A stretch of DNA of 56,254 bases from Cristatella mucedo (lineage: Eukaryota; Bryozoa; Phylactolaemata; Cristatellidae): positions 1-56,254 of the forward strand of contig WPIO01000406.1 in the NCBI GenBank assembly GCA_009760855.2, written 5' to 3'. Within the stretch, counting starts at the first letter, position 1. Every line of letters starts with the position of its first letter. The translations under genes and the position numbers were made by a program. Below are positions 32,374 to 44,000 of this stretch, piece after piece. The notes beneath the pieces were generated by a model, which was not told the DNA's origin, made no database searches, and saw only the letters and a program-made list of their open reading frames with translations.

Positions 32374-32635
32374 TATTCTCCTAGTCTCAAAAGGAAAATA
32401 TATTCGATTTTAAAGTCATGCTATATAAGGTAACAATGTTTGTACTAAAATAAATTAATTATTAAGAGAACTAAATTTATTATACAAAGTAACACGAATG
32501 GCTGAATTTAGTGTTGTGGGGATTTTACACAATGCGATATCGGGGAATTTTTTGACAACCGATTGTGCAACCATGGCTGGGGAAAATTTGCAGTGTCGTA
32601 TCGGAGAAAATACACACAGCACACGCTATACACTC
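32374..32635. other. Right edge of viral element and junction
   Basis: AT-rich to about 32497, then of ordinary composition to the start of a LINE at 32636. The ordinary-composition 140 bp could be an inverted-repeat end of the element or host DNA. I found no matching copy at the left edge by eye. Confidence 0.4.
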
Positions 32636-33835
32636 TCACACCTTGCTAGTAAGTTCCAGTCTGGCTTTAGAGCTAATCACTCCACAGAGTCAGCATTGCT
32701 TCGGGTATACAACGACCTACTTAGGAATGCAGACATGGGTAGAGTGTCACTTCTTGTTTTGCTCGATCTTTCGGCAGCTTTTGATACCATCGATCACAAA
32801 GTACTTATAGAGCGCCTCTCATCTCGCCTGGGCATCACTGGCACTGCTCAGCAGTGGTTCAGGTCCTATCTCAGTGGGAGACTCCAGAGTATTGACGTGA
32901 ATGGACAAAGATCATCTGAAGTACCTCGAAAATATGGAGTACCTCAGGGCTCTGTGCTAGGTCCGGTCCTTTTCACCGTTAATACTCTCCCTCTTGCTGA
33001 TGTGATTGCCAAGCACAATCTAGGCTTTCACTTCTATGCGGATGACACTCAGTTGTACCTTTGCCTTGATCCCTCCCAGCCTTCGAGCACCTCAAATTCT
33101 CTCAACTCACTTGCTGCATGCATTGATGACATCCGATCATGGATGGCAGCAAATTTTCTAAAACTAAACGATGATAAAACTAACTTACAAGTTATGGGCA
33201 AACCTAGTGTTATTCAGAAATTGAAAAGGCTGACTTTCAAAATTGGCTCTGCCAGCATATCTCCAGTTGAATCAGCTCGAAATCTTGGTGTCATATTCCA
33301 AAGCGACCTCTCGTTAGACGACCACATCAGCTCCACAGTCAAATCAGCCTATTTTCAGCTTCATAACATTGCTAAAATTAGGGCTTGTTTAGATAAGGAT
33401 ACCACGTCCAAGTTGGTCCATGCATTCGTGACATCTCGTCTCGACTTCTGCAACTCACTGCTTACTGGCCTACCAGCATGTGCGATCAGGCGATTGCAGC
33501 TGGTACAAAACTCTGCAGCTAGGCTTGTCTGTCGTGAGCGTCGCAGTTGCCACATTACTCCACTTCTCGCCGACCTGCACTGGCTACCAGTGAGGCAACG
33601 GATTGACTTCAAGGTTTTGTCGCTCACTTTTAGGTCTCTTCATTCTATGGCTCCAGCCTATCTTTCAGATATACTACCCCATCAGGCCAAGCATCGTACC
33701 ACTCGCTTTTCGGAATCCAACAGTCTAGAAATACCTTGTACAAACCTTAAATCCTTTGGAGACCGTGCATTTAGCTCGTATCTCCCAAAGCCTGGAACTC
33801 CCTCCCGACCTGTATCAGAACATCCCCTGACCTGA
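32636..33835 (+). CDS. Reverse transcriptase of LINE family A (truncated)
   Basis: It has an open frame of about 400 codons, with 46 unrelated codons in front from 32498. Motifs are SAAFDTIDHKVLI, YLSGRLQSIDVNGQRSSEVP, YGVPQGSVLGPVLF, the catalytic FHFYADDTQLY near 33030-33060, KLNDDKTNL, ARNLGVIFQSDLSLDDHI and the C-terminal LHWLPVRQRIDFKVLSLTF. These are the order and spacing of CR1/L2-type RTs. A one-base shift near 33785 changes the last residues, ending at 33835 rather than continuing into KAWNSLP. The endonuclease domain is absent. Confidence 0.9.
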   Translation, partial: SHLASKFQSGFRANHSTESALLRVYNDLLRNADMGRVSLLVLLDLSAAFDTIDHKVLIERLSSRLGITGTAQQWFRSYLSGRLQSIDVNGQRSSEVPRKYGVPQGSVLGPVLFTVNTLPLADVIAKHNLGFHFYADDTQLYLCLDPSQPSSTSNSLNSLAACIDDIRSWMAANFLKLNDDKTNLQVMGKPSVIQKLKRLTFKIGSASISPVESARNLGVIFQSDLSLDDHISSTVKSAYFQLHNIAKIRACLDKDTTSKLVHAFVTSRLDFCNSLLTGLPACAIRRLQLVQNSAARLVCRERRSCHITPLLADLHWLPVRQRIDFKVLSLTFRSLHSMAPAYLSDILPHQAKHRTTRFSESNSLEIPCTNLKSFGDRAFSSYLPKPGTPSRPVSEHPLT

Positions 33836-34137
33836 CCACATTTAAAAGAAACTTAAAAACACACCTATTTAGGACAGCATTTAGTGGGTCCCTGTGATTC
33901 GTCCTTGTTGTGCTTATGCGTGCTGACACTGTGCATGCTGCCACTTACCACATTTGCATGCTGACCCTGTGCATGTCACCCCTAACCATATTGTTCATTT
34001 TGTTTGTTTTTCAAGCATGATTTTACTTACTATTCTATTGCGTATCACTTTGCAGCAAATGTAAAGCGCCTAGAAAGAGATTAAGTTATCTGAGGGCGCT
34101 TTATCAAGTGCAATATTATTGTTATTATTATTATTCT
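32636..34137 (+). mobile_element. LINE family A copy, 5'-truncated, RT to tail
   Basis: This is the best preserved family A copy. It begins mid-ORF2 at the position where other copies read SHLASKF, runs through RT and the 3' UTR, and ends at the AAGCGCCTAGAAAGAGATT box followed by an ATT-type tail (34113-34137). A 5' truncation at the edge of the viral element suggests it inserted after, or next to, the viral sequence. Confidence 0.9.
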
Positions 34138-34258
34138 GTCTTAACACCACGTGCTCCGGAGCAGCACGCACGACGGCTGCTATATCATATCATACAGTCG
34201 TTGACAACGCCACGACTCGCTTGTGGGGGCTTCGCTCTTTGTCACCCGGCTATCAAGC

Positions 34259-34330
34259 AAATGTAAAGCGCCTAGAAAGAGATTAAGTTCTCTGAGGGCG
34301 CTTTATCAAGTGCAATATTATTATTATTAT
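34259..34330 (+). mobile_element. LINE family A extreme 3' tail
   Basis: Only the last 70 bases of the family (AAATGTAAAGCGCCTAGAAA through the ATT tail) are present, about 120 bp after the tail of the larger copy. It may be an ultra-short insertion or a duplicated end. Confidence 0.75.
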
Positions 34331-34826
34331 GGGCCCCTGCGTTACTAAGGTCAAATTCAAATTCGAGGGGCAGTGTCTGCCGGGCCGGCTACACGCCAAC
34401 TTCAATACGAGCCACTTCATCGGCGTCGCGAAGTTGTTGGACAGCCTCTTAAATTCTGCATAATTAATGTGTGCTCAATAAAAATCAAGGGGCTACTCAT
34501 CCGCGATCAGGTTGCCCAGGAGAAACTAGATGCGTTTTTGCTTACCGAAATTTAGATGACGCCTTGTTCCAGTAGCTGTATATCTGAGACCACCTCACTC
34601 GGTTCTCATTATACCAGTCCATGCGTTCCGACAAGGCCGGTAGCGGGTTGCAATAGTTGTTTGTGAATTGTTTTGATATAAGATGTACAGTTTTTTGCAT
34701 GGGCCGTCATTTGAATCTGTTGCAATCAGGTCCTCATCAAAGCAATACCTCTCACCGTTGTGATATACCAACCCTTTTCTGGCTGTCTAAACTTGTTTAT
34801 AGAAGAGGTTTCCGAATCCCTCGATA

Positions 34827-35163
34827 AAATATAAAAATAATAATTCACTTGATAAATCGCCCACAGAGAACTCAATCTCTCTCTAGGCGCTTTACATTTG
34901 CTGCAAAGGGAAATGCAATTGAATGGTGAGTAAAATCATGCCTGACGGACAAACAAAATGAATAACATGGTTAGGGGTGACATGCACAGGGTCAGCATGC
35001 AAATGTGGTAAGTGGCAGCATGCACAGGGTCAGCACGCATAAGCACATCAAGGACGAACCACAGGGACCCACTAAATGCTGTCCTAAATGAATGCGTTTT
35101 TAAATTCTTTTCAAATGTGGTCAGGTCTGGGGATGTTCTGACGAAGATCGGGAAGGAGTATGT
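34827..35163 (-). mobile_element. LINE family A 3' end, nested in family B
   Basis: Minus-strand 3' UTR and last coding residues, starting with the ATT-type tail (AATAATAATT) at 34827. It breaks the family B endonuclease region, which resumes at about 35164. Confidence 0.85.
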
Positions 35164-35754
35164 TACAGGCCGATAATGATTGCTGGAGACTTCAATAATC
35201 ACGTTGAAAAACCCCAGCAACAGCTATTTCTGGTCATTTCTCGACTGCCAGGATAATTTTGGTTTGGTTCGACACGTTAATCATACCACCCACGTCGGTG
35301 GCCATGTTATAGGTCTCGTGTTTACCAACGATGTTTTCTCCACTGACCTTGTGGTAAGCCCTCGGACCCTCTGGGATCATTGTTTGGTCTCGTTTACTGC
35401 TCTTATTGCCTTATACCTATAGGGTAATGCTGAACTTTTCCAGCGACGTAAATTGAAAGCATTGACAAAGACTCATCTTTTAAATCTATTCGTGATGCAG
35501 GTCTTCTTGATCTGCACTCAGACTCGACCGACAGCCTCGATACACTCTCTGATGTAGTGAACATGACACTCTGGAGCGCTCTTGACAAGCATGCTACAGT
35601 TCATTATATAGGTGTATGGAGTCGTAGAGATTCCTTCGAATTTACAAAAATTTCAAAAGATGGCCTGGTTAAGAGCAGGCTTGAACGTTACTTTAAGAAA
35701 TCGGGGTCTGATGCAGATCTAGTCAATTTCAAAGACTTCCTTTGAGTTTAATGT

Positions 35755-36022
35755 AACGTATCTCAGTCTGTAACTTCACAAAGCTCAAAAGACTATGTTG
35801 ATGCTACGCAGAAGAGTTTTGTATAGCGAACTCACAGCCTAAACGGCTTTTGGTACGGATTCGGTAGCCAACAGACTTAATTTCAAGCAACAAGTAAAAG
35901 TGAGAAGCGTAGCTGAGTCAGAAGAGCAGTTGAGGGAGTAAGTTGCATGGAAGTAGCAGCTCTGGACCACTGAAAAGGATGAGCCATAGTCGGCAGCAGA
36001 AGAGAAGTTGTCGTTGCTTAAG
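35755..36022 (-). mobile_element. LINE family B 3' end, nested in another family B copy
   Basis: Minus-strand 3' end, with AGTTTTGTATAGCGAACTC near 35816. A short AATGTA appears at both edges (about 35749-35754 and 36023-36028), consistent with a target duplication. Confidence 0.75.
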
Positions 36023-36929
36023 AATGTACATCAGCAAGCTTAAAAAAAGCCAGGGATTCATTTTCACTCGAAAACTGAATTCTGCTAGTCAGACCCAAAA
36101 CAGATTTATAAGATAGTAAACTATTTACTGGCCAATGCTGAGAGGTCAAACTCATAGATAGTAACGGCCCTGCCGAAAACTTGTCAGCCTTCTTTACTGA
36201 CGAAATTGTGCACACGTGTGCCTCCATAAATACCCCTCCACTTACAGCAATAAGGGAATCACAACCTGTGACCATACTTAAAAAGTTTTCCGAGGTTTCC
36301 GCATGCGATGTGGCTATCTTAATAAGGTCTAGTAAAAAGAGCTCGTCTCCTGAATACCCCATACCATCATCTCTGTGGTCTTTACTGGTACCAACTTAGC
36401 CCTGCCAAAACCAAGACTTCTAATGCTGCTTTGGAAAAAGGGCTTGTACCCAAGTCCTTCAAATCGCCAAGAGTTAGAACCCTACTTAAAAAGCCAAAAT
36501 GAGAAACAGAGGTTCTTGCAAACTTGTGCCAGTTTCGGTTTTTCCTTTTTGTCACAGATTCTTAAAAATGTGTTGCTAAGCAGCTGGTTTAACATATTGA
36601 AAAGAATGAAATGTCAGGCACATTTCAGTCAGTGTTCAAGAGGCAGCACTCCAATGAAACTGCTCTCCTCCGTGTTTACAACGATATACTATGTGGCAAC
36701 GATTGAGGGAACTTCACACCCTAGAGCTGCTGGATCAATCAAGTGCCCTCGAAAACACTAATCACGATGTTCTGCTTGAAGGATTGCGAACAACAATCGG
36801 TCTGGTAGACGAGGCACTGACGAGGTGCAGATACTGGCCTGACCGTGTTCAATCCGTGTCGTATGGGAGTCAGGTCTCACACGCGAGACGGGTCACCTGT
36901 GGAATTCCTTGCTGCTCTCCATTTATACT

Positions 36930-37092
36930 CAACCTCTTGGAATAAATATATAATTCATTTGTATAGCGCCCCAAGAGGGCTTAATCTCTATTCAGGCGCT
37001 TCACATATGCCTCCGGGCTCGACCCCATGACCTCAGCCAGACCTTGGTAGGGGACGAGCACCTTAACCGCTGGACCAAACCAGCTCGGCGGA
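36930..37092 (-). mobile_element. tRNA-derived SINE, family 1
   Basis: On the minus strand the head reads GCCGAGCTGGTTTGGTCCAG with a box A-like TGGTCCAGCGG. About 45 bases later comes a box B-like GGGTCGAGCCC. The body ends in GCGCCTGAATAGAGATTAAG and GGGGCGCTATACAAAT. It interrupts the family B RT, and GGAA flanks it on both sides. A second copy is at 43040-43198. Confidence 0.85.
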
Positions 37093-37664
37093 AAAGTGAT
37101 TAAGTCTCTTGCAATAGGATATCACTTGTATGCCTATGATACGCAGCTGTATTTGTCATTCAAACCGTCGGACTCTTCTGAAGAAACTTTTAAACTGAAT
37201 GCTTGCCTTGCCGACATCTGATCCTGGATGTCGGAAAACCTCTTAAACTAAATGACTATAAAAACCGAACTGCTGCTCATTGAACACCGTAAGCGTCAGG
37301 CTAGATTAAAAAGCTGTGCGCTGCTAATAGGTGATGCTGTCGTGCGACCGTCACAACATGCACGAAATGTAGGTGTTGTTTTCATTAGCTGCCTAAATAT
37401 TAAAAGCTTCATCATAAGGCTGCTTCTACTGCTTGCTATACCATCCAATTCCTATCTAAGATTAGGAGCAGTCTTATCACAGTGGCTTACACACAATTTA
37501 ACTAGGTACTTAGTTCTGTCTCGGCTTGATTATTGTAACTTCCTTTAGGGTGGGCTATCAAACAAAGCAACTAGGCCAGTGCAGCTCGCTATGAATATGG
37601 CTGCAAGGCTAGTCTTCAAGTCCCAGAGGTTCGACAGCGTATCTCCTTTAGTAAAAGAGCCAGG

Positions 37665-37858
37665 ATAAATAATAAATAAATTCTAGCTGATTAAACAGCC
37701 TCTTTTTGTATAGCGACAGAAGAGCCTTTTATGGCTATCCCCACCGCTTGCAGTGACGATAAAGAATCGCCCACCCCAGGAATCGAACCCACGACCTCGG
37801 GACCGAGGTCGTGAAAGCAACCGCCTTACCTAGTGTGCCATCGGGGCTCACCTAGGAT
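37665..37858 (-). mobile_element. tRNA-derived SINE, family 2
   Basis: The minus-strand head reads GAGCCCCGATGGCACACTAG, with a box B-like GGGTTCGATTCC and the CGGTCCCGAGG block. The tail ends in GGCTGTTTAATCAGCTAGAA. It interrupts the family B copy near its 3' end. Confidence 0.85.
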
Positions 37859-38382
37859 GGCTGCCAATCGATCAACGGATAGAGAGAAAAGTTCTTAAGC
37901 TGACCACAAGTACCGCCATGGCAAGACTCCTTCGTGCCTAGCTGAACCACTGCACCGGTTTCAGCCTCTTCGTGTCCTCACGTTCTGTATGGACAATAAA
38001 TTAGCTGTTCCATTCTTTCACTTAGAGACCGTTAGCGACAGAAGCTTGTGCTATGCAGGTCCTAGGCTGTGGAAAGCTCTCCCACAATTCTTAAGCAACG
38101 ACTACTACTCTATTGCTGCCGACGATGCCTGCTGAGCTGCCACTACCATGCTACTCACTACCCCAACTGGTCTCCTGACTCTGGTAAGCTTCCCACTTTC
38201 TCTTTGTTGCGTGAGATAAAGTCTGTTGGCCGCCGACTGCATAGGGAAGGCCGCTAATCTGTGAGAGCACTATACAAAATTCTCCTTGATAACGCCAATT
38301 CGTCTCTATGCCTTTGTGGAGTTACTGATGCAGATACACTACCTTACATTACACGCTCAGTCTCTTCCTATTTTTTGCGGTC

Positions 38383-39205
<823 letters not shown>

Positions 39206-39584
39206 CTTTGGAGACCGTGCATTGAGCTCCTATGCTCCCAAAGCCTGGAACTCCCTCCCGACCTGCGTCAGAACATCCCATGACCTGATCACATTTAAAA
39301 GAAACTTAAAAACACCTATTTAGGACAGCATTTAGTGGGTCCCTGTGACTCGTCGTTGATGTGCTTATGTGTGCTGACACTGTGCATGCTGCCACTAACC
39401 ACATTTGCATGCTGACCCTGTGCATGTCACCCCTAACCATATTATTAATTTTGCTTGTTTTTCAAGCATGATTTTACTTACTATTCTATTGCGTATCACT
39501 TTGCAGCAAATGTAAAGCGCCTAGAAAGAGATTAAGTTCTCTGAGGGCGCTTTATCAATTGTAATATTATTATTATTATTATTA

Positions 39585-39585
<1 letters not shown>
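39206..39585 (+). mobile_element. LINE family A 3' end embedded in CT repeat
   Basis: It starts at GGAGACCGTGCATTGAGCTC, runs through the 3' UTR, and ends in an ATT-type tail at 39563-39585. CT-rich repeat lies directly on both sides. Confidence 0.88.
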
Positions 39586-39616
<31 letters not shown>

Positions 39617-39699
39617 GTCTCTCTGTCTCTCTCTCTCTCTTTTTCTCTCTCTCTGTCTGTGTCTCTGTCTGTGTCTCTGTCTCTGTCTCTGTCTCTCTG

Positions 39700-39743
<44 letters not shown>

Positions 39744-39812
39744 TTTGTCTGTCTATGTCTGCCTGTCAGTCTGTCTGTCTGTCTGTCTCTCTCTCTTTCT
39801 CAGAAACCTGGT
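39586..39812. repeat. CT/TG microsatellite tract
   Basis: CT repeat, then TCTG variants, then a GT run (39707-39740), then TGTC repeats. It is the right-hand continuation of the 38383-39205 tract. Confidence 0.95.
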
Positions 39813-41149
39813 GACGCATGCTCTACGAACTACCTCATTCTGGCAACTGTGGCACGTCCTTTCCAGTTCTCCTGAGCAGGTACTTCCAGGCTACTGGCTT
39901 GCTCTACTCCCTCGTTCTCCAGTTTTGCTTCCCAAGCGATTTGTAAATGGGCGACTTGAAGTTCGTTACTGGCAGACACGTCAGGCGATAGCCCTGCAGT
40001 CATAAACCTGATTTATGACTTCCAGCCGAGTTTAAGTGGGTGCCATGAGTCATCTGAGTGGACACCCTGGGTCACAGGAGCTGAGGGCTGCATGAGCAGA
40101 CGGCGCCACGTCTTCGGCGCGTCAGGTCATCTCGCTACAGTGGACGATTCCAAGGTAACACGTTGTCATTTCGCTCAGTTATGGGGGCGCTCCAGCGACA
40201 CCGTGAGCAGCTGAGCTCGCCCCAGCAATCGCTGAGCTCTTTACAGGATTCCTTTAGACGCCGCTGCTTCCCCTGGCGTCCTCGTCATCGTCGGTTAGCC
40301 AGTTTGTTAACGGACTTCTCGAGACAATTCTTTCTTTCTTTACCGAGTAGCGACGTCGTCTGCTTGGGAGTAAAGCCATTCTTGAAAATAATAGGCTCGC
40401 TCGGCGTCTGTCAGAGCTCCTCCTGGGCTGCGACCGCGACGCTCTGTTTAGCGGTTGGTGTAGTGCGGTGTGTGCAGCGGGTTTCAAATCCATCGCTCTG
40501 ACTTCGGATTGAAATGCAATGCTCTTCTTGATATCCTCTCTCCGTCATTTTCGATTTCCACAACCGGAGCCGCACCGGTGCCGCACGTCTGCCTATCGCA
40601 GCAGGAGAGGCCTGAACTGTCCTAGGTAATGGTCATTCGGATGAATTCACCACATAAGCTTCATACATCCCCCATAAGCTTCATACATGCTGCTGAAGCA
40701 CGCATGTAGCTGTAGATAAAGTTGCTTGCTGTTAAAGTTTCCTTAACGCTATCGGCTTTATCCTTTCACTCTGTGGGGCTTCCTCTTTTACGCCACCTTC
40801 TGTGGGCTTCCTCTTCCTACAGGGTTCCTGCTTTGGGCTTTTCTCTCCGTTTTCTCTCCGTCTGTTCTGTGCGCCTCCTCGCATGCTCTGCATGGCGAGT
40901 CACTTATCGTTCGAGCTTTCGTGAGCCGCATCAGGGTAAGTAAATTCACCAATTGTTTGGGCTGCCATCTTTAGGAGCTCGAAGTAAATTATCGCATAAA
41001 TAAAACTGTGTGACTTAAGCAGAAAAACGTCCGCCGGTTTTGAAAAGAAATTTCCGTCTTACGTGAATTTCCCTTACCTAAGTGTGCTTTAATTAAGCTT
41101 GCTATCTCTAATTTATTCAATGAAATTCTAGCAGATAAGTATACAGAAA
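39813..41149. other. No gene recognised, GC-richer stretch
   Basis: Open frames of 70-112 residues on both strands (for example 40163-40501) lack any recognisable domain. The first 110 bases (39838-39925) weakly resemble the family B 3' region, so some of this may be old LINE sequence. Confidence 0.35.
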
Positions 41150-41433
41150 CGCGATGACAACTACTCTCCTACTGCCAACTATGGCTCATCCTTTTCAGGG
41201 GTCCTGAGCTGCTACTTCCATGCTACTCACTACCTCAACTGCTCTCTCGACCATGCTATGCTTCCCACTTACTCTTTGTTGAGTGAGACAAAGTCTGTTG
41301 GCTACCGAATGGGTACCGAAAGCCGCTTAGGCTGTGAGTGCCCTATACAAAACTCTCCTGTGTAACACGCGCATGGTCTTTATGACTGTATGGAGTTACG
41401 GATGGAGATACATTACATTACATTACATTACAT
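41150..41433 (+). mobile_element. LINE family B 3' end with (ACATT)n tail
   Basis: Plus-strand 3' end with CTATACAAAACTCTCCTGTG near 41341. It ends in ACATT pentanucleotide repeats (about 41411-41433), which define the tail of this family. Confidence 0.85.
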
Positions 41434-42004
41434 AGTGTCCCCTGAAATCTTTCACCTCTAGGAGTAGGCGTTTGAAAGCAGTGCCAGCTCATAAGATGCT
41501 CATCTGACCTGTGCAGTGCTCAGCTCTGGCTCCGTACCAGCCCCAACACTAAGCTGTGCTGCTACTGTGTGCTTTCATCCATGCTGTAGCTCCTCCCATT
41601 TAGCTCAATTATTCTACCTTCGGCATTCCATATTCAAACGTTTGTGTGTCCCGTGCTCCACTGGTCTGCCCTGCCACGGTCCTGAGCACATGCAGGAGGC
41701 ATTAGTGACCTAGGTAGTGTACTGTTTCTTTTTTTGTTGCTGTAACAGTGTTTAGGCTTTGCTTTGACTGCATTGGTTTAGTCGACGACAGCCGAGCGTT
41801 TGTTTGCAAGGTGCCACCTCTTGCTTTTAAAGGGGCTCCGGTTTCTATTTAACTCCTATGCTTTAGAGCAGCATTCCGAGCATCCATATTAATCCTGGTA
41901 AATCGACCAAAATATGTAGACTAGAGCAATAGCATGCTGGGAGCATGTACTTTTGTATTCCATAAGCTTCAAGTCCAAATTATACTGCAATACTGAAATT
42001 TTAC
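41434..42004. other. No gene recognised
   Basis: Short frames only (for example 41516-41713). No family match. Confidence 0.35.
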
Positions 42005-42198
42005 CGTAATACGATTCCGGGCAGCAACTTAATGTCTACATTCAAGCAGGTCATCAGTGACCTAGTCCTGAAGTTCATATCCAAAGTGCAGAAGGCAACT
42101 AGTCCTTTGGACCATATTCCCACCGCCCTGCCTCAAAATTGCATTGATCTGCTGCTCCCATGCATAAATAACGTCACTAATAGCAGGTCATGTCCCAG

Positions 42199-42200
<2 letters not shown>

Positions 42201-42229
<29 letters not shown>

Positions 42230-42239
42230 GATCATCCAA
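42201..42239. repeat. Poly-C tract
   Basis: 39 consecutive cytosines inside the LINE copy. The exact length is likely to be unreliable in assembly. Confidence 0.95.
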
Positions 42240-43039
42240 GGAACTTTTAAAATTTGGGGTACCTCAGGGGTCCCTTCGTGGTCCCGTTCTTTTCACGGCT
42301 CATGCTCTCTCTCTCCCTCTCTCTTGCCCGATGCGATTGCCAAGCACAACTTAGGCTTTAACTTTTATTCAGAAGACACTCAGTTGTGCCTTTACTTTCA
42401 TCCCTCCTACCCCTCCAGGTAGCCGAATTCTCTCAACTCCCTTGCTGCCCGGGTTGATGGCTTCTGCATATGGATGGTATCACCTTTTATAAATTGAATG
42501 ATAACCAAAACCAACTTAGTCGCTATCGGAACAAAAAGTGCGATCTAGAAATTGGAAACGATGAGGCTCAAAATCAGCTTCACCAGCCTATCTCTTGTTG
42601 AAACTGCTGTAAATCTAGGTGACGTGTTCTCGAATGACCTGCCTTTATACGACTGCGTCAGCTCTACAATCATGTCTGCTTACTTTCGACTATACAACAT
42701 TGCTAAAATTCGGGCTTGTTTAGACAGGGACGCTACGTCTAAGTTGGTTCATGCATTTGCTACATCTCGACTTGACTTCATTAATGAACCTGTTGCTAGT
42801 CTACCACTCTGTGCATTCAGGCGCTTACAGCTGGTGCGAAACACAGCAGCTAGGCTGGTCTGTCTTGAGCTTCGAAGTTCCCACATCGCATTTTTTTCGC
42901 CGTTCTGCACCGGCTCCCACTCAAGACGTCATCGGCATTGACGTCTCGTTACTCACTTTTAGGTCTCTTTATAATTCTGCGTACTTATCAGATCTACTCC
43001 CCACCAGGCTACGTATTGCTCGACTGACTTTTCGGAATA

Positions 43040-43198
43040 AATGAATAAAATAAATATAATTCCCTTGTCTAGCACCCCAAGAGAACCCAATCTCTGTTCA
43101 GGTGCTTGACATATGCCTCGCGGCTCAAGCTCATGACCTCAGCCAGACCTTGGTCGGAGCGAGCAAGTTAACTGCTGGACCAAACTAGCTCGGCAATC
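43040..43198 (-). mobile_element. tRNA-derived SINE, family 1
   Basis: Minus-strand copy of the 36930-37092 element. It has GCCGAGCTAGTTTGGTCCAG at its head and the LINE-like GTGCTAGACAAGGGAATTAT tail. Confidence 0.82.
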
Positions 43199-43580
43199 TA
43201 ATTATTTAACTATAATTCATACAAACCTTGAATCGTTCGGAGACCTTGCCATTACTTCATATTCTTCAAAAGCCTGGAACTCACTCCCTACTGTCTTAAC
43301 GCCTTCCCCTGAGTCAACCACAGTTTAAAAAAATCTAAAAGCACCTTTTTATGACAGCATTTAGTGGGTCCCTGTGATTCGACCTTTATTTGTATATCCG
43401 TGTTAACACTGTGCATGCTGCCAGTGACCAAATCTGCATGCAAACAGTGGGGGTGTCACCCTTAACCATGTTATTCTTATTGCTTGTTGATCATGCTACC
43501 ACTGACCATTCGATCGCGTTTCCTTTGCAGTGCCATCTCAAGTGTCTTAATATTATTACTATTACTGTTAAGTCTCGTGT

Positions 43581-43966
43581 GAGTGTGCATCACTGATATT
43601 ATATGAGAGACAATTAGGATATCATTCAAGCTCACTTCACTGTACTGAGTATAACTTGATCAATCTTGTTATGCAGCTGCTGTGACTCTAAATGAAAGGT
43701 TCTCACCAGGGGTCGAACGACCCTTTCACGAGGGTCGCCTAAGACAATCGAAAAACAGGCAGTTACTAATTTTGCATACAAATTAATTTTATGGTTGAGG
43801 TTCACCACAAGATGAAAAACTGCATAAAAAGATCACAACATTTGGAATGTTTATAATCGCTGCTTGGAAAGCTCAGAAAAATATGAATTGGCCTTGTGTA
43901 CCGTGAATTCTGAGAATAATAGATGCTTATTACTAGCTAGCATACCTTCGACTTCAGTGATAGCCA
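43581..43966. other. No gene recognised
   Basis: AT-leaning sequence without frames of note. No repeat is recognised. Confidence 0.35.

Positions 43967-44000
<34 letters not shown>

Larger units (their letters stand above)
14600..32497. mobile_element. Endogenous Polinton/Maverick or adintovirus-like element
   Basis: Base composition drops sharply to very AT-rich between about 14600 and 32497, and the coding content changes completely. The block holds the diagnostic Polinton set: integrase, double-jelly-roll capsid, packaging ATPase, adenovirus-type protease and protein-primed PolB. It also carries a PLA2 protein and several fibres. The 15-20 kb length suits the group. I could not find terminal inverted repeats or a target duplication, so both ends are approximate and the left end may be truncated. 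Many frames are broken. Confidence 0.92.
34331..38362 (+). mobile_element. LINE family B copy, nested with four insertions
   Basis: The plus strand reads family B ORF2 in decayed frames: N-terminal VVGQPLKFCIINVCSIKIKG (34430-34490) and endonuclease pieces around 35170-35400. A linker lies at 35540-35745, RT fragments between 36021 and 36950, RT C-terminus at 37090-37650, and the 3' end runs to about 38362. It is interrupted by a family A 3' end (34827-35163), a family B 3' end (35755-36022), SINE1 (36930-37092) and SINE2 (37665-37858). It is dead but nearly complete in extent. Confidence 0.8.
42005..43580 (+). mobile_element. Old divergent LINE family A copy, with SINE insertion
   Basis: The plus strand reads decayed ORF2: MSTFKQVISDLVLKF at 42032 (linker), remnants of the catalytic region near 42330-42400, LYNIAKIRACLDRDATSKLV at about 42690, and RLQLVRNTAARLVCLELRSS. 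It is interrupted by SINE1 (43040-43198) and continues to a 3' UTR ending near 43565. It differs more from the other copies and so is probably an older insertion or subfamily. Confidence 0.8.

Noticed and set aside
40163-40501. A 112-residue plus-strand frame and its Arg-rich opposite-strand frame
   Set aside because: Both are open in a GC-richer stretch but neither has a domain, a good start context or a homologue I recognise.
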